Assembly: GCF_001545115.1 (NCBI RefSeq)
Contig: NZ_FCNU01000021.1
Coordinates: forward strand, 62,001 to 126,000
DNA: 64,000 bases
Source of the DNA: Candidatus Protochlamydia phocaeensis
Lineage (GTDB): Bacteria; Chlamydiota; Chlamydiia; Chlamydiales; Parachlamydiaceae
Direction of reading: 5' to 3'
The notes beneath the pieces are model-generated. The model did not search any database and was not told where the DNA came from. It saw only the letters and a list, made by a program, of their open reading frames with translations. Shown here piece after piece: positions 44,059 to 53,625 of the stretch (position 1 is the first letter of the stretch; each line of letters begins with the position of its first letter). Position numbers and translations under genes: made by a program.

Positions 44059-44220
44059 AGAGGGTATATTAAAACCGCTAATGACCTAGATTCGAGTTCT
44101 TTTTCCTAAAAAGCAATAGGAGATAGCCATATGCGCTCAATATTGTCCGCTATTTCCTATCGCTTCCTAGGGAAAAAATAATCTCAAATATAAGTTATTA
44201 TGGGTTTTAATACACCTCCT
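44059..44220. repeat. Inverted repeat, family 2, full-length copy
   Basis: A 162-base element. Outer arms: AGAGGGTATATTAAAACCGC and, inverted, AGGAGGTGTATTAAAACCCA. An inner inverted pair (TTTTCCTAAAAAGCAATAGG and, inverted, TTTTCCCTAGGAAGCGATAG) makes the whole element one long cruciform. Deletion derivatives lie at 32399 and 53359. Confidence 0.8.
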
Positions 44221-44319
44221 TACAGAAATAATAGCCATAGATGAAAATGAAAAATTTCCTTTTCAATCTATTCAACTCTTAATCGATAAACTCACTCGCT
44301 GGCTTAACAATATCTAATA

Positions 44320-44418
44320 TTTCCCCTGCAATCTCTGTTTTCTGTGGTTATCAATGGATAGCCATTGAAATTACCTCTCAATCGGCTAAGAAACCAAACC
44401 CAGAGATCGCAGAGGAAA
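44320..44418. repeat. Inverted pair with CTCTGCGATCTCTG-type arms
   Basis: The left arm TTTCCCCTGCAATCTCTG (44320-44337) and the inverted right arm TTTCCTCTGCGATCTCTG (44401-44418 on the minus strand) flank about 60 bases. I have seen similar short text in intergenic regions of unrelated bacteria, but cannot verify this here. Confidence 0.5.
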
Positions 44419-44473
44419 GTTGAGAGAAAATTGGCTAAATAACACGAGTTTTCTCATGCCATAATGCTCAGCA

Positions 44474-46528
44474 TTACAAAATCCGCTCCAGGATATCTTC
44501 CACCGTAAAGCCATATTCTTTGGCCAATACGCTAGCTGGGGCTGATGCGCCAAAACTTTCCATGCAAATGGCTATTCCGTCTCGGCCGATATATTTATGC
44601 CAGCCAAGATCCACTCCGGCTTCAATGCTGACACGTTTGCCGATGTCTCCGCCTAGCAAGCTCTCTTTATAATCAGCCTCTTGCTTTTCAAACAGTTCCC
44701 AGCAGGGCATAGAGATGACGCGCACAGACTTGCCTAACTTTTCCAACTCCTCCGCCACATTTAAGGCTAAAGACAGCTCGGATCCCGTTGCCAGCAAGGT
44801 AAAATCGGGCTTCGATTTTTCCTTTTTCACAATATAAGCTCCGCGGCCCATTCCTTCTGCATAAGGAATATCCGTCGCTTCCAGGTCAGGCAAATTTTGA
44901 CGGGATAAAATCAAGGCTGTGGGTCCTTTGTATTTTAGAGCAGCAATCCAGGCCATTTTAACTTCGCGGCTATCGGCCGGACGGATCACTTGCAAATGAG
45001 GAATTGCCCTTAAAGCCGCATAGTGTTCAACCGGTTGATGGGTAGGCCCGTCCTCTCCTAAAAAGATCGAATCGTGCGTGAACTGGTAGATCACTTGAGC
45101 ATGCTGCAAAGCTGCTAAACGAATGGCGTTGCGCATATAATCCGAGAAAGCTAAGAACGTTCCAATAAAGGGAACGATAAGCCCTGTCTGATAAAGGCCC
45201 GTTGCCATGGTCGCCATGCCGAATTCGCGGACACCATACTTAATATTGCGTCCTTGGAATTGACCCGGGCCTACCAAAGGAAATTTTTTCATTGAAGTCA
45301 TATCAGATGAGGACAAATCGGCCGATCCACCATAGAGTTGGGGGAATGAATCAGCTAGCAAGTTGATCACTTCTTGAGAAGCCTTGCGCCCTGAAATAGG
45401 CGCTTTGATGGCCAACTGGGCTAATCTCTGTTCGATGTCTTGCGGGACTTGATGGCGCATCATCGCCTCTAATTCTTTAGCCTTCTCAGGATTTTCCCTC
45501 GTCCAAGCTTCAAAAGTTTGATGCCATTTTTCTTCTTCTTGGGCATCATGGATGAGCTTATTTTGGAAAAAATTCATAACAGCCTGAGGAACATAAAACT
45601 CTTCTTGAGGAATTTCGAGGGCTTCTTTGGCTGCTTTTACTTCTTCTGGTCCTAATGGAGACCCGTGCGATTTATAAGTTCCCGCTTTATTAGGAGCGCC
45701 TTTCCCGATAATTGTGCGCGCGATGATCAGACAAGGACGCTCTTGCCGTTGATGGATTTTGGTAAAAACGGCATCGATGGCGTCTAAATCGTTGCCGTCG
45801 ATTTCATAAACATCCCACCCATAGGCGAGGTAGCGCGCCTTTGTATCTTCCGAACACGCCTCAGCTAAAGGACCGTCTAAGCAAACTTGATTGGCATCGT
45901 AGAGGGCGACCAAATTGTCCAGCTTTAAATGTCCCGCAAGAGAAGAAACCTCTGCCGAAATGCCTTCCATCACACAGCCATCGCCCATTAAAACATAAAC
46001 TTTATTAGTAAAAATTTTATGGTTGTCCGTGTTGAATTTGGCAGCCAGAAGCTTAAAACCCAATGCCTGTCCGACCGCATTGCCAACCCCTTGGCCCAAT
46101 GGCCCCGTCGTCGTCTCTACGCCTTCCGTCATAAAAGATTCAGGATGCCCAGGAGTAACGGAATGCAGTTGCCGAAAATGCTTAATATCTTCTAGAGAAA
46201 CTTTATATCCGGCCAAGTGCAAGCAGGCATACAGCCACATCGACCCATGGCCTGCTGATAAAATAAAACGGTCGCGATTAAGCCATGTGGGATTTTTAGG
46301 ATTATGGCGCAGAGCAGCCCCATATAAATAAGCGCCTAGTTCAGCGCATCCCATCGGCAGCCCCGGATGGCCGGAATCCGCCTTTTGCACGGCATCCATG
46401 GAAAGCCCCCGGATGGTATTGGCAATTTTAGACATAACCAACTTAAAATCAGAGTCTAAAACTTTTGTCTTTTTGATAAGTTCTAATGAAGCGAGCTTCA
46501 GGTCTGAGGGTTGAAGACTAGTACTCAT
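44474..46528 (-). CDS. tkt: Transketolase
   Basis: A 684-residue thiamine-diphosphate enzyme that moves two-carbon units between sugar phosphates in the pentose phosphate pathway. The N-terminal domain carries KADSGHPGLPMG and the ThDP motif beginning GDGCVMEGISAEVSSLAGHL. The middle domain contains DLSSSDMTS and REFGMATMATGL (catalytic Glu), then QFTHDSIFLGEDGPTHQPVE. ATG 46528 gives an N-terminal extension of about 30 residues before the first conserved helix, compared with the E. coli enzyme. It is a single gene on the minus strand. Confidence 0.96.
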   Translation of the reverse strand: MSTSLQPSDLKLASLELIKKTKVLDSDFKLVMSKIANTIRGLSMDAVQKADSGHPGLPMGCAELGAYLYGAALRHNPKNPTWLNRDRFILSAGHGSMWLYACLHLAGYKVSLEDIKHFRQLHSVTPGHPESFMTEGVETTTGPLGQGVGNAVGQALGFKLLAAKFNTDNHKIFTNKVYVLMGDGCVMEGISAEVSSLAGHLKLDNLVALYDANQVCLDGPLAEACSEDTKARYLAYGWDVYEIDGNDLDAIDAVFTKIHQRQERPCLIIARTIIGKGAPNKAGTYKSHGSPLGPEEVKAAKEALEIPQEEFYVPQAVMNFFQNKLIHDAQEEEKWHQTFEAWTRENPEKAKELEAMMRHQVPQDIEQRLAQLAIKAPISGRKASQEVINLLADSFPQLYGGSADLSSSDMTSMKKFPLVGPGQFQGRNIKYGVREFGMATMATGLYQTGLIVPFIGTFLAFSDYMRNAIRLAALQHAQVIYQFTHDSIFLGEDGPTHQPVEHYAALRAIPHLQVIRPADSREVKMAWIAALKYKGPTALILSRQNLPDLEATDIPYAEGMGRGAYIVKKEKSKPDFTLLATGSELSLALNVAEELEKLGKSVRVISMPCWELFEKQEADYKESLLGGDIGKRVSIEAGVDLGWHKYIGRDGIAICMESFGASAPASVLAKEYGFTVEDILERIL

Positions 46529-46745
46529 TTTTTAACCATTACTTAAGGATTTATAATCTTGACCTATTAATCTACCGATAAAGCTCAAAAAGTGGCAAGC
46601 AAAACTCCTCTTCCTTTGCATGGGAAGTGAGTCCTTTTCGCGGTCCTGAACCGGAATGCATGTCGCTTAGGGCCTATCTCAATTTAAAACTTTACTGACA
46701 AAGAAAATATTAATTCTATATAGTGAATGGACAGGCGCGCTATGC

Positions 46746-47867
46746 ATGCCGCATAAGGATTCCATCATTTCTATGGACAATGTTTTTCTAGCCATTAAGG
46801 AAACTGTCTGCGAAGACGTCCAGACGCACTATCCCATTCCCGCTTTTTTGCATACGACTGCAGATCTCTTCGGCAAGGCTCACCTCTATTACCGCACGGC
46901 TAAAAGTTATGCATTTTTTCAAAGAGCCCAGGAAGGAAATGCCGGCCATCCGGCTGTTTATGGAGCTGCCCTCCACCTGATAAGCGATTATACAACAGTT
47001 GGGTCCTACGCTCTAAAAGTCGCTCTTATCACTAAATGCGCAGAAGACCTTTTCCATCAATATCATCGGCTTTATCAGTCTTATCGCCATCTTCAACAGA
47101 CTTTCTATTGCCATTTTCCCACTTATCATCGCGTCAATTGGAATCAACCGTCGATCAGCCAACCGACCCAGTTTTCCCCTTCTTTTCAGCTTTGGTTGAA
47201 AGTCGAAGTGATGGGCTTAATGCAGCAAACGCTAAAAGTTCTGCGATGCGCCGCGTCCGTCTTATGGGAGGCTTTTAAGCTTAGCATGTGTTTAAGGGAT
47301 GCGTATTTATTGGCCAATGGAGATCCGCAAGCCAAATATGACGCTTTTACGGAACTCGTAGCGGATTGGGAGCGCTATCAGCAACAACTACGGAACGATC
47401 AAGCGCTTTTGCGGCAAGAAATTGCAAAGGGACGCTTATTGGCCGACCGCATCCTGACCAAGCTAGATACAGATAAAACGACAGCCTTTATTTTAGGTCA
47501 ATTGGAGGCCGGTTTAACGCAGGTAGAACAAGCCATCGGTCCGCAGTTACCCGCCATCCAGCAGGCAGGAAGAGAAACTTTAGATGTCGTCTTGCCGATC
47601 GGCCATATCTGTTCTCTACAAGTAGATCTATCGGAAGGAACGACTATCCTCTCTCCCCTTCCCCCAGGCCGCTATCCGCCTTGGGGAGGGCAAATGATCG
47701 AAGTGATTAAAGCACAGGCCAACAAATCCCCCGCTTTACCGCTTGCCAGCCAAATTAGCAATTTAACAGAAAACTTGCCTATTTTGGATCCCTTGAATGG
47801 TCTCTTTTGGTTAGCCCAAAAAGCCCAGCATACTTACCAAGATTGGTTTCAGCCTATTCATTGTTAA
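46746..47867 (+). CDS. Hypothetical protein, helical (orphan)
   Basis: A 373-residue protein starting at ATG 46746. It reads as mostly helical, with long amphipathic stretches (DWERYQQQLRNDQALLRQEI; LEAGLTQVEQAIGPQLPAIQ) and a moderately hydrophobic middle section (about residues 140-185). It has many His, Tyr and Gln residues in its first third. I recognise no domain. No signal peptide is seen. Its codon use looks like its neighbours, so it is likely a real gene of this lineage. It stands alone between tkt and the NADAR gene. Confidence 0.65.
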   Translation: MPHKDSIISMDNVFLAIKETVCEDVQTHYPIPAFLHTTADLFGKAHLYYRTAKSYAFFQRAQEGNAGHPAVYGAALHLISDYTTVGSYALKVALITKCAEDLFHQYHRLYQSYRHLQQTFYCHFPTYHRVNWNQPSISQPTQFSPSFQLWLKVEVMGLMQQTLKVLRCAASVLWEAFKLSMCLRDAYLLANGDPQAKYDAFTELVADWERYQQQLRNDQALLRQEIAKGRLLADRILTKLDTDKTTAFILGQLEAGLTQVEQAIGPQLPAIQQAGRETLDVVLPIGHICSLQVDLSEGTTILSPLPPGRYPPWGGQMIEVIKAQANKSPALPLASQISNLTENLPILDPLNGLFWLAQKAQHTYQDWFQPIHC

Positions 47868-48052
47868 ATAACTAGCATCGAATGGCTCTTCTAAACTTTT
47901 TCAGACGGTTTGCTTTTTTTACAAAATATATTAAAATATAATTACAACACCTGAATAAAATATTTTGATTAACATTTAATTTGCAGAATCTTCAAGTCAA
48001 TTTAACAATTAAATTGTAATAAATATAAGTCATCTAAATTCAGGTTATTCGT

Positions 48053-49240
48053 ATGCAAGTCAATCTTTTTACTAGCCGTCCTTTTTCAGTGGAATATAAT
48101 TCCCAGCATCATGTGCTTGATAAAAAAGATGTCAATAAAATCATATTGGCTACAGCAATCGGCTCTCTCTTTTTTTTAGTCGGCGGCTTAGTTGCCTTCC
48201 TGGGCGCTTCTTATTATTTTAGGCAAAGAAAAGTCCAAGAATTGACAGGAACAAATAATCCCCATTTACAAAGAATTAGCCAAGTCAGAAATCGCAACCT
48301 TCTTACCCCCTCGAATCCTGTTGCGTCTTCTTTGAAGACAGTCTTGACAAATGAAATGAATCGCACGATGGGAAAACATTTGAGAGACAATCAAAGAGCA
48401 ACTCTTGTTTCCTTATTTGATCAAGCGCTACAAAGTCCTCAGCCTAGGCAAACGTTAGAAGCCTTGATCAATGGAAAAATCAACCAGCCGGATGGATGGG
48501 GCGCTGCTAAGGCTGCGCATATCCGCACCAATCTTCTTCCGCATGTCCCCTTATCAAATGCAAATCCATCAGATTCCTCTTCTTTTCCTTCTTCGGCCAT
48601 TATCCAACAGACGCAAGTGCGAGCGATTGCACAGGCTCCAATTAATCCGCAAGGCACCAAATTAGTCTGCTTTTATAAATCAGGTCCTACAGAATTTTTG
48701 GGCAATTTTGCGATCTGTCCTCATGGCATTCAACTTTGGGGGCATACGTTCAAGTGCTCAGAGGCGGCTTTTCAATGGCGCAAATATTATTTAGCCGCTC
48801 AAAATAATAATCATGCAAGCCTGCTCAACGATCCCAAAATGCGTGAATTTTTTACTTGCGACGGTGAAAAGGCCTTTCAGCTTAATCGAGAGCTTGAGCG
48901 CAAATATCCCAACGTGTTTGCTTCTAATTGGCGCAATGGGGTGCGAGACCAAGTCATGTGGGACGTCCTCAATGCAAAATTTCAACAAAATCCTGAATTA
49001 ACTCAACTTTTGCAAGACACCCAAGGAGCTTATTTATTAGAGCACAATCAGGCAACGCGGGATAATTACTGGTCGGACAATAGCAATGGGACCGGAAAAA
49101 ATATGCTGGGTAAAATGCTGATGGCAATAAGAGATAGCAAGCCTTGTCCACCGCCCGATGACACAAGCGATCAAATGCAAGTACAGGCCTTTGCCTCTTA
49201 TGCCAACCAACCAAGGTCGCTAAACTATCAGATCTTTTAA
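48053..49240 (+). CDS. Membrane-anchored NADAR-domain protein
   Basis: A 395-residue protein. Residues of about 29-53 form one membrane helix (ILATAIGSLFFLVGGLVAFL), followed by a linker to about residue 200. Residues 206-361 are a NADAR (YbiA/RibX, DUF1768) domain: CFYKSGPTEFLGNFAICPHG, FKCSEAAFQWRKYYLA, FASNWRNGVRDQVMWDVLNA, and the final DNYWSDNSNGTGKNMLGKML. NADAR proteins bind or cleave N-glycosidic bonds in ADP-ribose-type compounds; YbiA relatives act on riboflavin intermediates and others reverse ADP-ribosylation. The membrane anchor is unusual, since most relatives are soluble. The leader upstream is very AT-rich. A role in NAD+/ADP-ribose signalling at a membrane is plausible (inference). 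Confidence 0.82.
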   Translation: MQVNLFTSRPFSVEYNSQHHVLDKKDVNKIILATAIGSLFFLVGGLVAFLGASYYFRQRKVQELTGTNNPHLQRISQVRNRNLLTPSNPVASSLKTVLTNEMNRTMGKHLRDNQRATLVSLFDQALQSPQPRQTLEALINGKINQPDGWGAAKAAHIRTNLLPHVPLSNANPSDSSSFPSSAIIQQTQVRAIAQAPINPQGTKLVCFYKSGPTEFLGNFAICPHGIQLWGHTFKCSEAAFQWRKYYLAAQNNNHASLLNDPKMREFFTCDGEKAFQLNRELERKYPNVFASNWRNGVRDQVMWDVLNAKFQQNPELTQLLQDTQGAYLLEHNQATRDNYWSDNSNGTGKNMLGKMLMAIRDSKPCPPPDDTSDQMQVQAFASYANQPRSLNYQIF

Positions 49241-49800
49241 TCTTTTGTTAGGGTACCTCGCTAATTAGGCAATGAATCCCTCTTCTGCATACAGAGAAAA
49301 GTAAGGAATTAATTCCTATGTCTTTCTCTTTATAAAAAGCTTCGTTTATCAAGCATTCATTATAATACTTTTTCCCATAAACAATTCATTAATTAATGGC
49401 TTTAATTTAGACCTTTTTCATTTAGAATAAAGTTGAAATTTAGAGAGATAGAGATTAAGATTACTTCTTTCCTGATTAAAATTATTTGCTAGCATTTGGC
49501 AGTAGTAACCGAGTGTTGAGTGTTTTTACCCTTTTGACTGCGTGAAAACCCTCGCAGAGAAGAAAAGACTAGCGAGTCCTTAATATGGACCTGCTTATCA
49601 TGTATTAGAGGCTCTAACGCAGTCGAAAGGGTAAAAACACTCAAGTTAGTAGGCATTTTCCAGCCTTTTACGCCAGTGCGTTAAGCTCAAATGAGGGTAA
49701 TCCGTAATCAGTGAAAAGGCTGCCTCTCTAGCAATCAGGCAAAACTTAATGCAGTCGCTTAAAACTTAGATTTTAATCGCTTAACATGTCATGGAATTTT
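49241..49800. other. Gap upstream of alaS with a family-1 repeat
   Basis: This space between the NADAR gene and alaS contains one family-1 element (49506-49648). The rest is AT-rich without recognisable genes. Confidence 0.6.
49506..49648. repeat. MITE-like inverted repeat, family 1, copy D
   Basis: The most symmetric copy, 143 bases. The left arm TGTTTTTACCCTTTTGACTG and the inverted right arm TGTTTTTACCCTTTCGACTG pair almost exactly, bounded by TAACCGAG and CTCAAGTTA. Confidence 0.85.
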
Positions 49801-52434
49801 ATGTTAACACAAACCATTCGCCGTCAATTTTTACAATATTTTAAAGATCATCAGCATGCCGTCATTCCTTCTTCGTCCGTTGTCCCTCATGACGATCCCA
49901 CCTTGCTTTTTATCAACGCGGGCATGAACCAATTCAAGGATGTTTTCTTAGGAAATAGCCATCGGGATTATAAGCGGGCCGCTACCAGTCAAAAATGCAT
50001 CCGCGTGGGAGGCAAGCATAATGACTTGGAAAATGTGGGCCATACCAGCCGCCACTTGACATTCTTTGAAATGCTCGGAAATTTTTCCTTTGGCGATTAT
50101 TTCAAAGCACAAGCCATCCAATTCGCGTGGGAAGTCTCCACTAAGATTTTTGGCTTTGAACCTGACCGCATTTGGCCGACTGTTTTTCGAGAAGATGATG
50201 AAGCCTTTGAGATCTGGACACAATATGTACCTGCCGAGCGCATCACGCGCTTCGGAGAAAAGGAAAATTTTTGGGCCATGGGAGATACGGGTCCTTGCGG
50301 CCCCTGTTCAGAGCTCTTATATGATCGCGGATCCCATTTTGGAAAAGCGTCTAAGCCTATTGAAGATACAGATGGAGAGCGCTTCTTAGAGTTTTGGAAT
50401 TTGGTCTTCATGCAATTTAACCGCCAGCCCAGCGGAGAAAAAGAGCCTTTACCCAAGCCTTCTATTGATACTGGAGCCGGACTAGAACGCGTGATCAGCT
50501 TAAAAATGGGAGTGGATAGCTTATTTGAAACAGATGTCTTGCGTAGCATTATTGCCCAAGTGGAATCCATTACAGGACTTCCCTATCATCCCAACGATAA
50601 TCGCGCTCCTGCTTTCCGCGTCATAGCCGACCATTTGCGCTGCCTGGCGTTCGCGATTGCCGACGGCGTCCAGCCTAGCAATGTAGACCGCGGATATGTT
50701 TTACGCAAAGTGCTTAGGCGAGCTGTCCGCTATGGACGCCAACTAGGCATGGACCGTCCCTTCTTAGCAGACGTGCTTCCCCAGTTGGTTTCAACAATGG
50801 GAAGCGACTATCCTGAGCTGATCAAAGGCCAGCAGCGCATTGCCGAAATTCTGACCATCGAAGAAGAAGCGTTCATCCGCACTTTGAAAAGAGGGGGGAA
50901 TATTCTCAACCAAGTCATTGAGAAAGCGCAAGCCAGCGACCGCGTGATCAGCGGAGATGACGCCTTTAAATTAAAGGATACGTATGGGCTTCCCCTTGAG
51001 GAAATCTTGCTGATTGCCAAAGATTCCGACCTTAGCTTGGATCAGCCACGCTACCAGCAGCTGGAAGAAGAAGCCAAGCAGCGCTCGCGCAGCGTACATA
51101 AGAGCGTCCATCAAATCGCAGGGGAGAATATCTTTGCGGATTTCGTTAAACAGAATGGAGAGACAAAATTTCTAGGCTATACCCATGCCCTTGCTGATAG
51201 CAAAGTGCTAGGGCTAGTGGTAGAAGGTCAATTTGTTTCCCAACTAGAGGAAGGTCAAGAGGCGTTGGTGATTCTATCCGAGACGCCTTTTTATGCCGAA
51301 ATGGGCGGACAAGTAGGAGACACAGGGGCATTAGAGAATGCTCTTTCATCTTTTACTGTCGTAGATTGCATCGCGCCTTATAAGGGATTGATTGCTCACC
51401 AAGGAAAACTGGAGAAAGGCTCACTTAAAGTCGGAGATACGGTCACGGCTAGTATCGATCGCGAACGCCGTCAAAAGATTGCCAACAACCATACAGCCAC
51501 CCACTTGCTTCACTGGGCGTTACATCGTGTACTGGGAGAGCATGTCAAGCAAGCCGGCTCTGTTGTCGATGCCCAGCGCCTACGCTTTGACTTCAGCCAT
51601 CACAAAGCCCTGACTTTAGATGAGCTCCGGCATATTGAAGATCTGGTGAATGAGAAAATCCGGGAAAATGCGCCTGTTAAATATTACGAAATTAAATATG
51701 AAGAAGCGCAAAAAAGAGACGACATCAAACAATTCTTTGGAGAAAAATACGGCTCGAGCGTACGCGTAATCGACATTGATTATTCCAAGGAATTATGCGG
51801 AGGAACGCATACGTCGGCAGTCGGGAACATTGGCCTGTTCCGCATTGCCAAGGAAAGCAGCATTGCTGCAGGCATCCGCCGTATTGAAGCGGTGACCGGC
51901 CAGGAAGCAGAAATGCTGCAGCGTCAGGAAGAGGATACGCTCATTCACGTTGCCCAATTGCTGAAAGTCCCTTCTCATCAAATTGAAGAACGTCTATCAA
52001 AACTGTTGGAAGAGAATAAGCAATTTGCCCAAGAAATAAAGGAATTGAAAAAAAACCAATTGAATACTCTGGTTGATAGCCTATTGGCCCAAGCAGATAA
52101 AACGTCTCAATTGCCGATGGTCATTGCAGAAGTTTCTGGCTCCATTGAAGAACTGCGCTTTTGCTTGGACCTGCTGTCCGCACGCTTCTCCTCTGGAGCG
52201 ATTGTATTGGGCACAGCCTTGCCGGATAAATGCCAGCTCATGGCCAAAGTTAGCGACGATTGGGTGAAAAAGGGCGTGTCGGCGCATGAAATTATCAAGG
52301 CCATTATGCCTATCGTCGAAGGAAGCGGAGGAGGAAAACAGCAAGCAGCGCAAGGAGGAGGCAAAGCTCCGCAAAAGCTGCTTGAAGCTCTTCAACACGC
52401 AAAAGACTATCTTTTAAAAGTTTCTGGCTCTTAG
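49801..52434 (+). CDS. alaS: Alanyl-tRNA synthetase
   Basis: An 877-residue class II synthetase. The catalytic core has motif 1 ([14 protein letters not shown]), the [20 protein letters not shown] segment, and class II motif 2 around [17 protein letters not shown]. The editing domain has [11 protein letters not shown] and [10 protein letters not shown], which supply the zinc site that clears mischarged Ser/Gly. The C-Ala domain is at the end. I use ATG 49801 ([14 protein letters not shown]) because it aligns with other chlamydial AlaS starts as I recall them; ATG 49786 would add five residues. It is followed by two hairpins. Confidence 0.96.
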   Translation: MLTQTIRRQFLQYFKDHQHAVIPSSSVVPHDDPTLLFINAGMNQFKDVFLGNSHRDYKRAATSQKCIRVGGKHNDLENVGHTSRHLTFFEMLGNFSFGDYFKAQAIQFAWEVSTKIFGFEPDRIWPTVFREDDEAFEIWTQYVPAERITRFGEKENFWAMGDTGPCGPCSELLYDRGSHFGKASKPIEDTDGERFLEFWNLVFMQFNRQPSGEKEPLPKPSIDTGAGLERVISLKMGVDSLFETDVLRSIIAQVESITGLPYHPNDNRAPAFRVIADHLRCLAFAIADGVQPSNVDRGYVLRKVLRRAVRYGRQLGMDRPFLADVLPQLVSTMGSDYPELIKGQQRIAEILTIEEEAFIRTLKRGGNILNQVIEKAQASDRVISGDDAFKLKDTYGLPLEEILLIAKDSDLSLDQPRYQQLEEEAKQRSRSVHKSVHQIAGENIFADFVKQNGETKFLGYTHALADSKVLGLVVEGQFVSQLEEGQEALVILSETPFYAEMGGQVGDTGALENALSSFTVVDCIAPYKGLIAHQGKLEKGSLKVGDTVTASIDRERRQKIANNHTATHLLHWALHRVLGEHVKQAGSVVDAQRLRFDFSHHKALTLDELRHIEDLVNEKIRENAPVKYYEIKYEEAQKRDDIKQFFGEKYGSSVRVIDIDYSKELCGGTHTSAVGNIGLFRIAKESSIAAGIRRIEAVTGQEAEMLQRQEEDTLIHVAQLLKVPSHQIEERLSKLLEENKQFAQEIKELKKNQLNTLVDSLLAQADKTSQLPMVIAEVSGSIEELRFCLDLLSARFSSGAIVLGTALPDKCQLMAKVSDDWVKKGVSAHEIIKAIMPIVEGSGGGKQQAAQGGGKAPQKLLEALQHAKDYLLKVSGS

Positions 52435-52479
52435 AGAATGTCTTAAAACTACTTTTAAGGATTTTTAAGACATCCTCTT
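52433..52479. repeat. Hairpin with family-2-like tips after alaS
   Basis: Exact 11-base arms (ATGTCTTAAAA and its complement), extended by AGAG/CTCT, begin at the alaS stop codon. The tips resemble those of family 2, and the flank CCTCTTAG-TATTCAAG recurs at 37644. It could act as part of the alaS terminator. Confidence 0.5.
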
Positions 52480-52488
52480 AGTATTCAA

Positions 52489-52526
52489 GGTCTTTTCTTG
52501 CCGTTTTCAGGCGGCAAGAAAAGGCC
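52489..52526. terminator. Bidirectional terminator hairpin between alaS and SIMPL gene
   Basis: A long stem, CTTTTCTTGCCG pairing exactly with CGGCAAGAAAAG around an eight-base loop, extends to about 15 base pairs with one wobble. It lies between converging genes and can serve both. Confidence 0.7.
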
Positions 52527-52549
52527 TTCATTAGACAAAATGCTATTTT

Positions 52550-53302
52550 TCATTTCATTTTTACTTTGTCGTTGCTGTTTACAGGACCAATTTCAAAAAT
52601 CACATTCACGGCCGCATGGATTTCGACTTGTCCGGCTTCAATGGGCACATCATAAGACATATCTGCATTAGCCATTTTAGCCAGCATCATAGGCATAGGA
52701 GGATGGCTTTGCGCTTGATCCAGGGATAAGGATAAGACTCTGATAAGACTCACTTGCGCTGCATCAGCCAAAGCCTGTGCATCGGAAATGGCATTTTTAG
52801 TAGCCAAGTGAATCACTTCGCTACGGTAAGTCTGGGGATTATTGATATTAAAATTGATCTGTTCAATTCGGTTTGATCCGGCTTGCACAACAGCGCCTAT
52901 GATTTTTTCCGCTAAATCGAGCTTCTGTGTTTTAATATGAATGGTATTGCTCACTTCATAGTGACTGATCGTCGGTCCAGTCGGCGATTTGTCATCAACG
53001 GAACGATAAATGGGAATAACGCGGAAGCGGCCAGTTTGATACTCTTGCTGATCTAAGCCGACCGTATTTAAATTGGCCAAGACTTGACGCATTTTCTCAT
53101 TGTTATCCTTCACAGCCTTTTTCGAATCCGCATCTTGTGTCACAACTCCTACCGTCAGCTCCATTTGGTCTGCCGGTTTAAAGACCGTCGCCTCCCCTCT
53201 TACAACCAGTTTGGGAATGAGAGTCTCTTCTTCGTCATTAGCTTGGCAATAAGCAGCCATTACGTTGCTCCAAATCATTAAAAAATAAATGAATCGCTTC
53301 AT
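52550..53302 (-). CDS. SIMPL-domain (DUF541/YggE-type) periplasmic protein
   Basis: A 250-residue protein with a signal peptide (MKRFIYFLMIWSNVMAAYCQ). The mature part shows the SIMPL pattern: LVVRGEATVFKPADQMELTV near the start, KAVKDNNEKMRQVLANLNTV, YEVSNTIHIKTQKLDLAEKI in the middle, and IHAAVNVIFEIG at the end. YggE-type proteins are periplasmic or outer-membrane associated, and have been linked to oxidative-stress protection, but the biochemical role is not settled. It is alone, converging with alaS. A family-2 repeat lies upstream of its start. Confidence 0.85.
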   Translation of the reverse strand: MKRFIYFLMIWSNVMAAYCQANDEEETLIPKLVVRGEATVFKPADQMELTVGVVTQDADSKKAVKDNNEKMRQVLANLNTVGLDQQEYQTGRFRVIPIYRSVDDKSPTGPTISHYEVSNTIHIKTQKLDLAEKIIGAVVQAGSNRIEQINFNINNPQTYRSEVIHLATKNAISDAQALADAAQVSLIRVLSLSLDQAQSHPPMPMMLAKMANADMSYDVPIEAGQVEIHAAVNVIFEIGPVNSNDKVKMK

Positions 53303-53625
53303 AGTTTAACTCCTTTTTTCTTACCATACGCATTTACAGAGGGGGAATCAAGTTGAATAAAAGATCGATTAAGCTGTTAATGCCCTAAATTCGGATTCTT
53401 TTTCTTAGAAGGTGTTTTCAAATCTAGGTTATTAGGAGTTTTAATACTTCCTCTAAAAGAGATTTATTTATTTAAATTCCAAAATTCTCAAACCCTTCTC
53501 TTTATTTAGTGAATTTACTTGGAATAGCGTTTAATAAACATCCTATTAAATTCTAAAACAGTGTATTATTACTATTACACATACTTTTTTTCTTATCATC
53601 TTTAGCTTAATTTTGATTCAAACAA
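53303..53625. other. Divergent gap between SIMPL gene and mfd with a family-2 repeat
   Basis: This 323-base space contains a family-2 deletion copy (53359-53454), then an AT-rich stretch that should hold the mfd promoter. Nothing else was recognised. Confidence 0.6.
53359..53454. repeat. Inverted repeat, family 2, internally deleted copy
   Basis: The left part (GTTAATGCCCTAAATTCGGA, then TTCTTTTTCTTA) parallels the left half of the full copy at 44059. It is joined directly to a right part (AAATCTAGGTTATTAGGAGT, then TTTTAATACTTCCTCT) that parallels its right half. Confidence 0.7.

Larger units (their letters stand above)
44044..44473. other. Gap between tkt and hemE with two inverted-repeat structures
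   Basis: This 430-base space contains the full-length family-2 element (44059-44220) and a separate inverted pair at about 44320-44418. No gene was recognised. Confidence 0.7.

Noticed and set aside
50097-50570. A 157-codon open frame opposite alaS
   Set aside because: It is antisense to the catalytic domain of alaS and has shadow-like composition.
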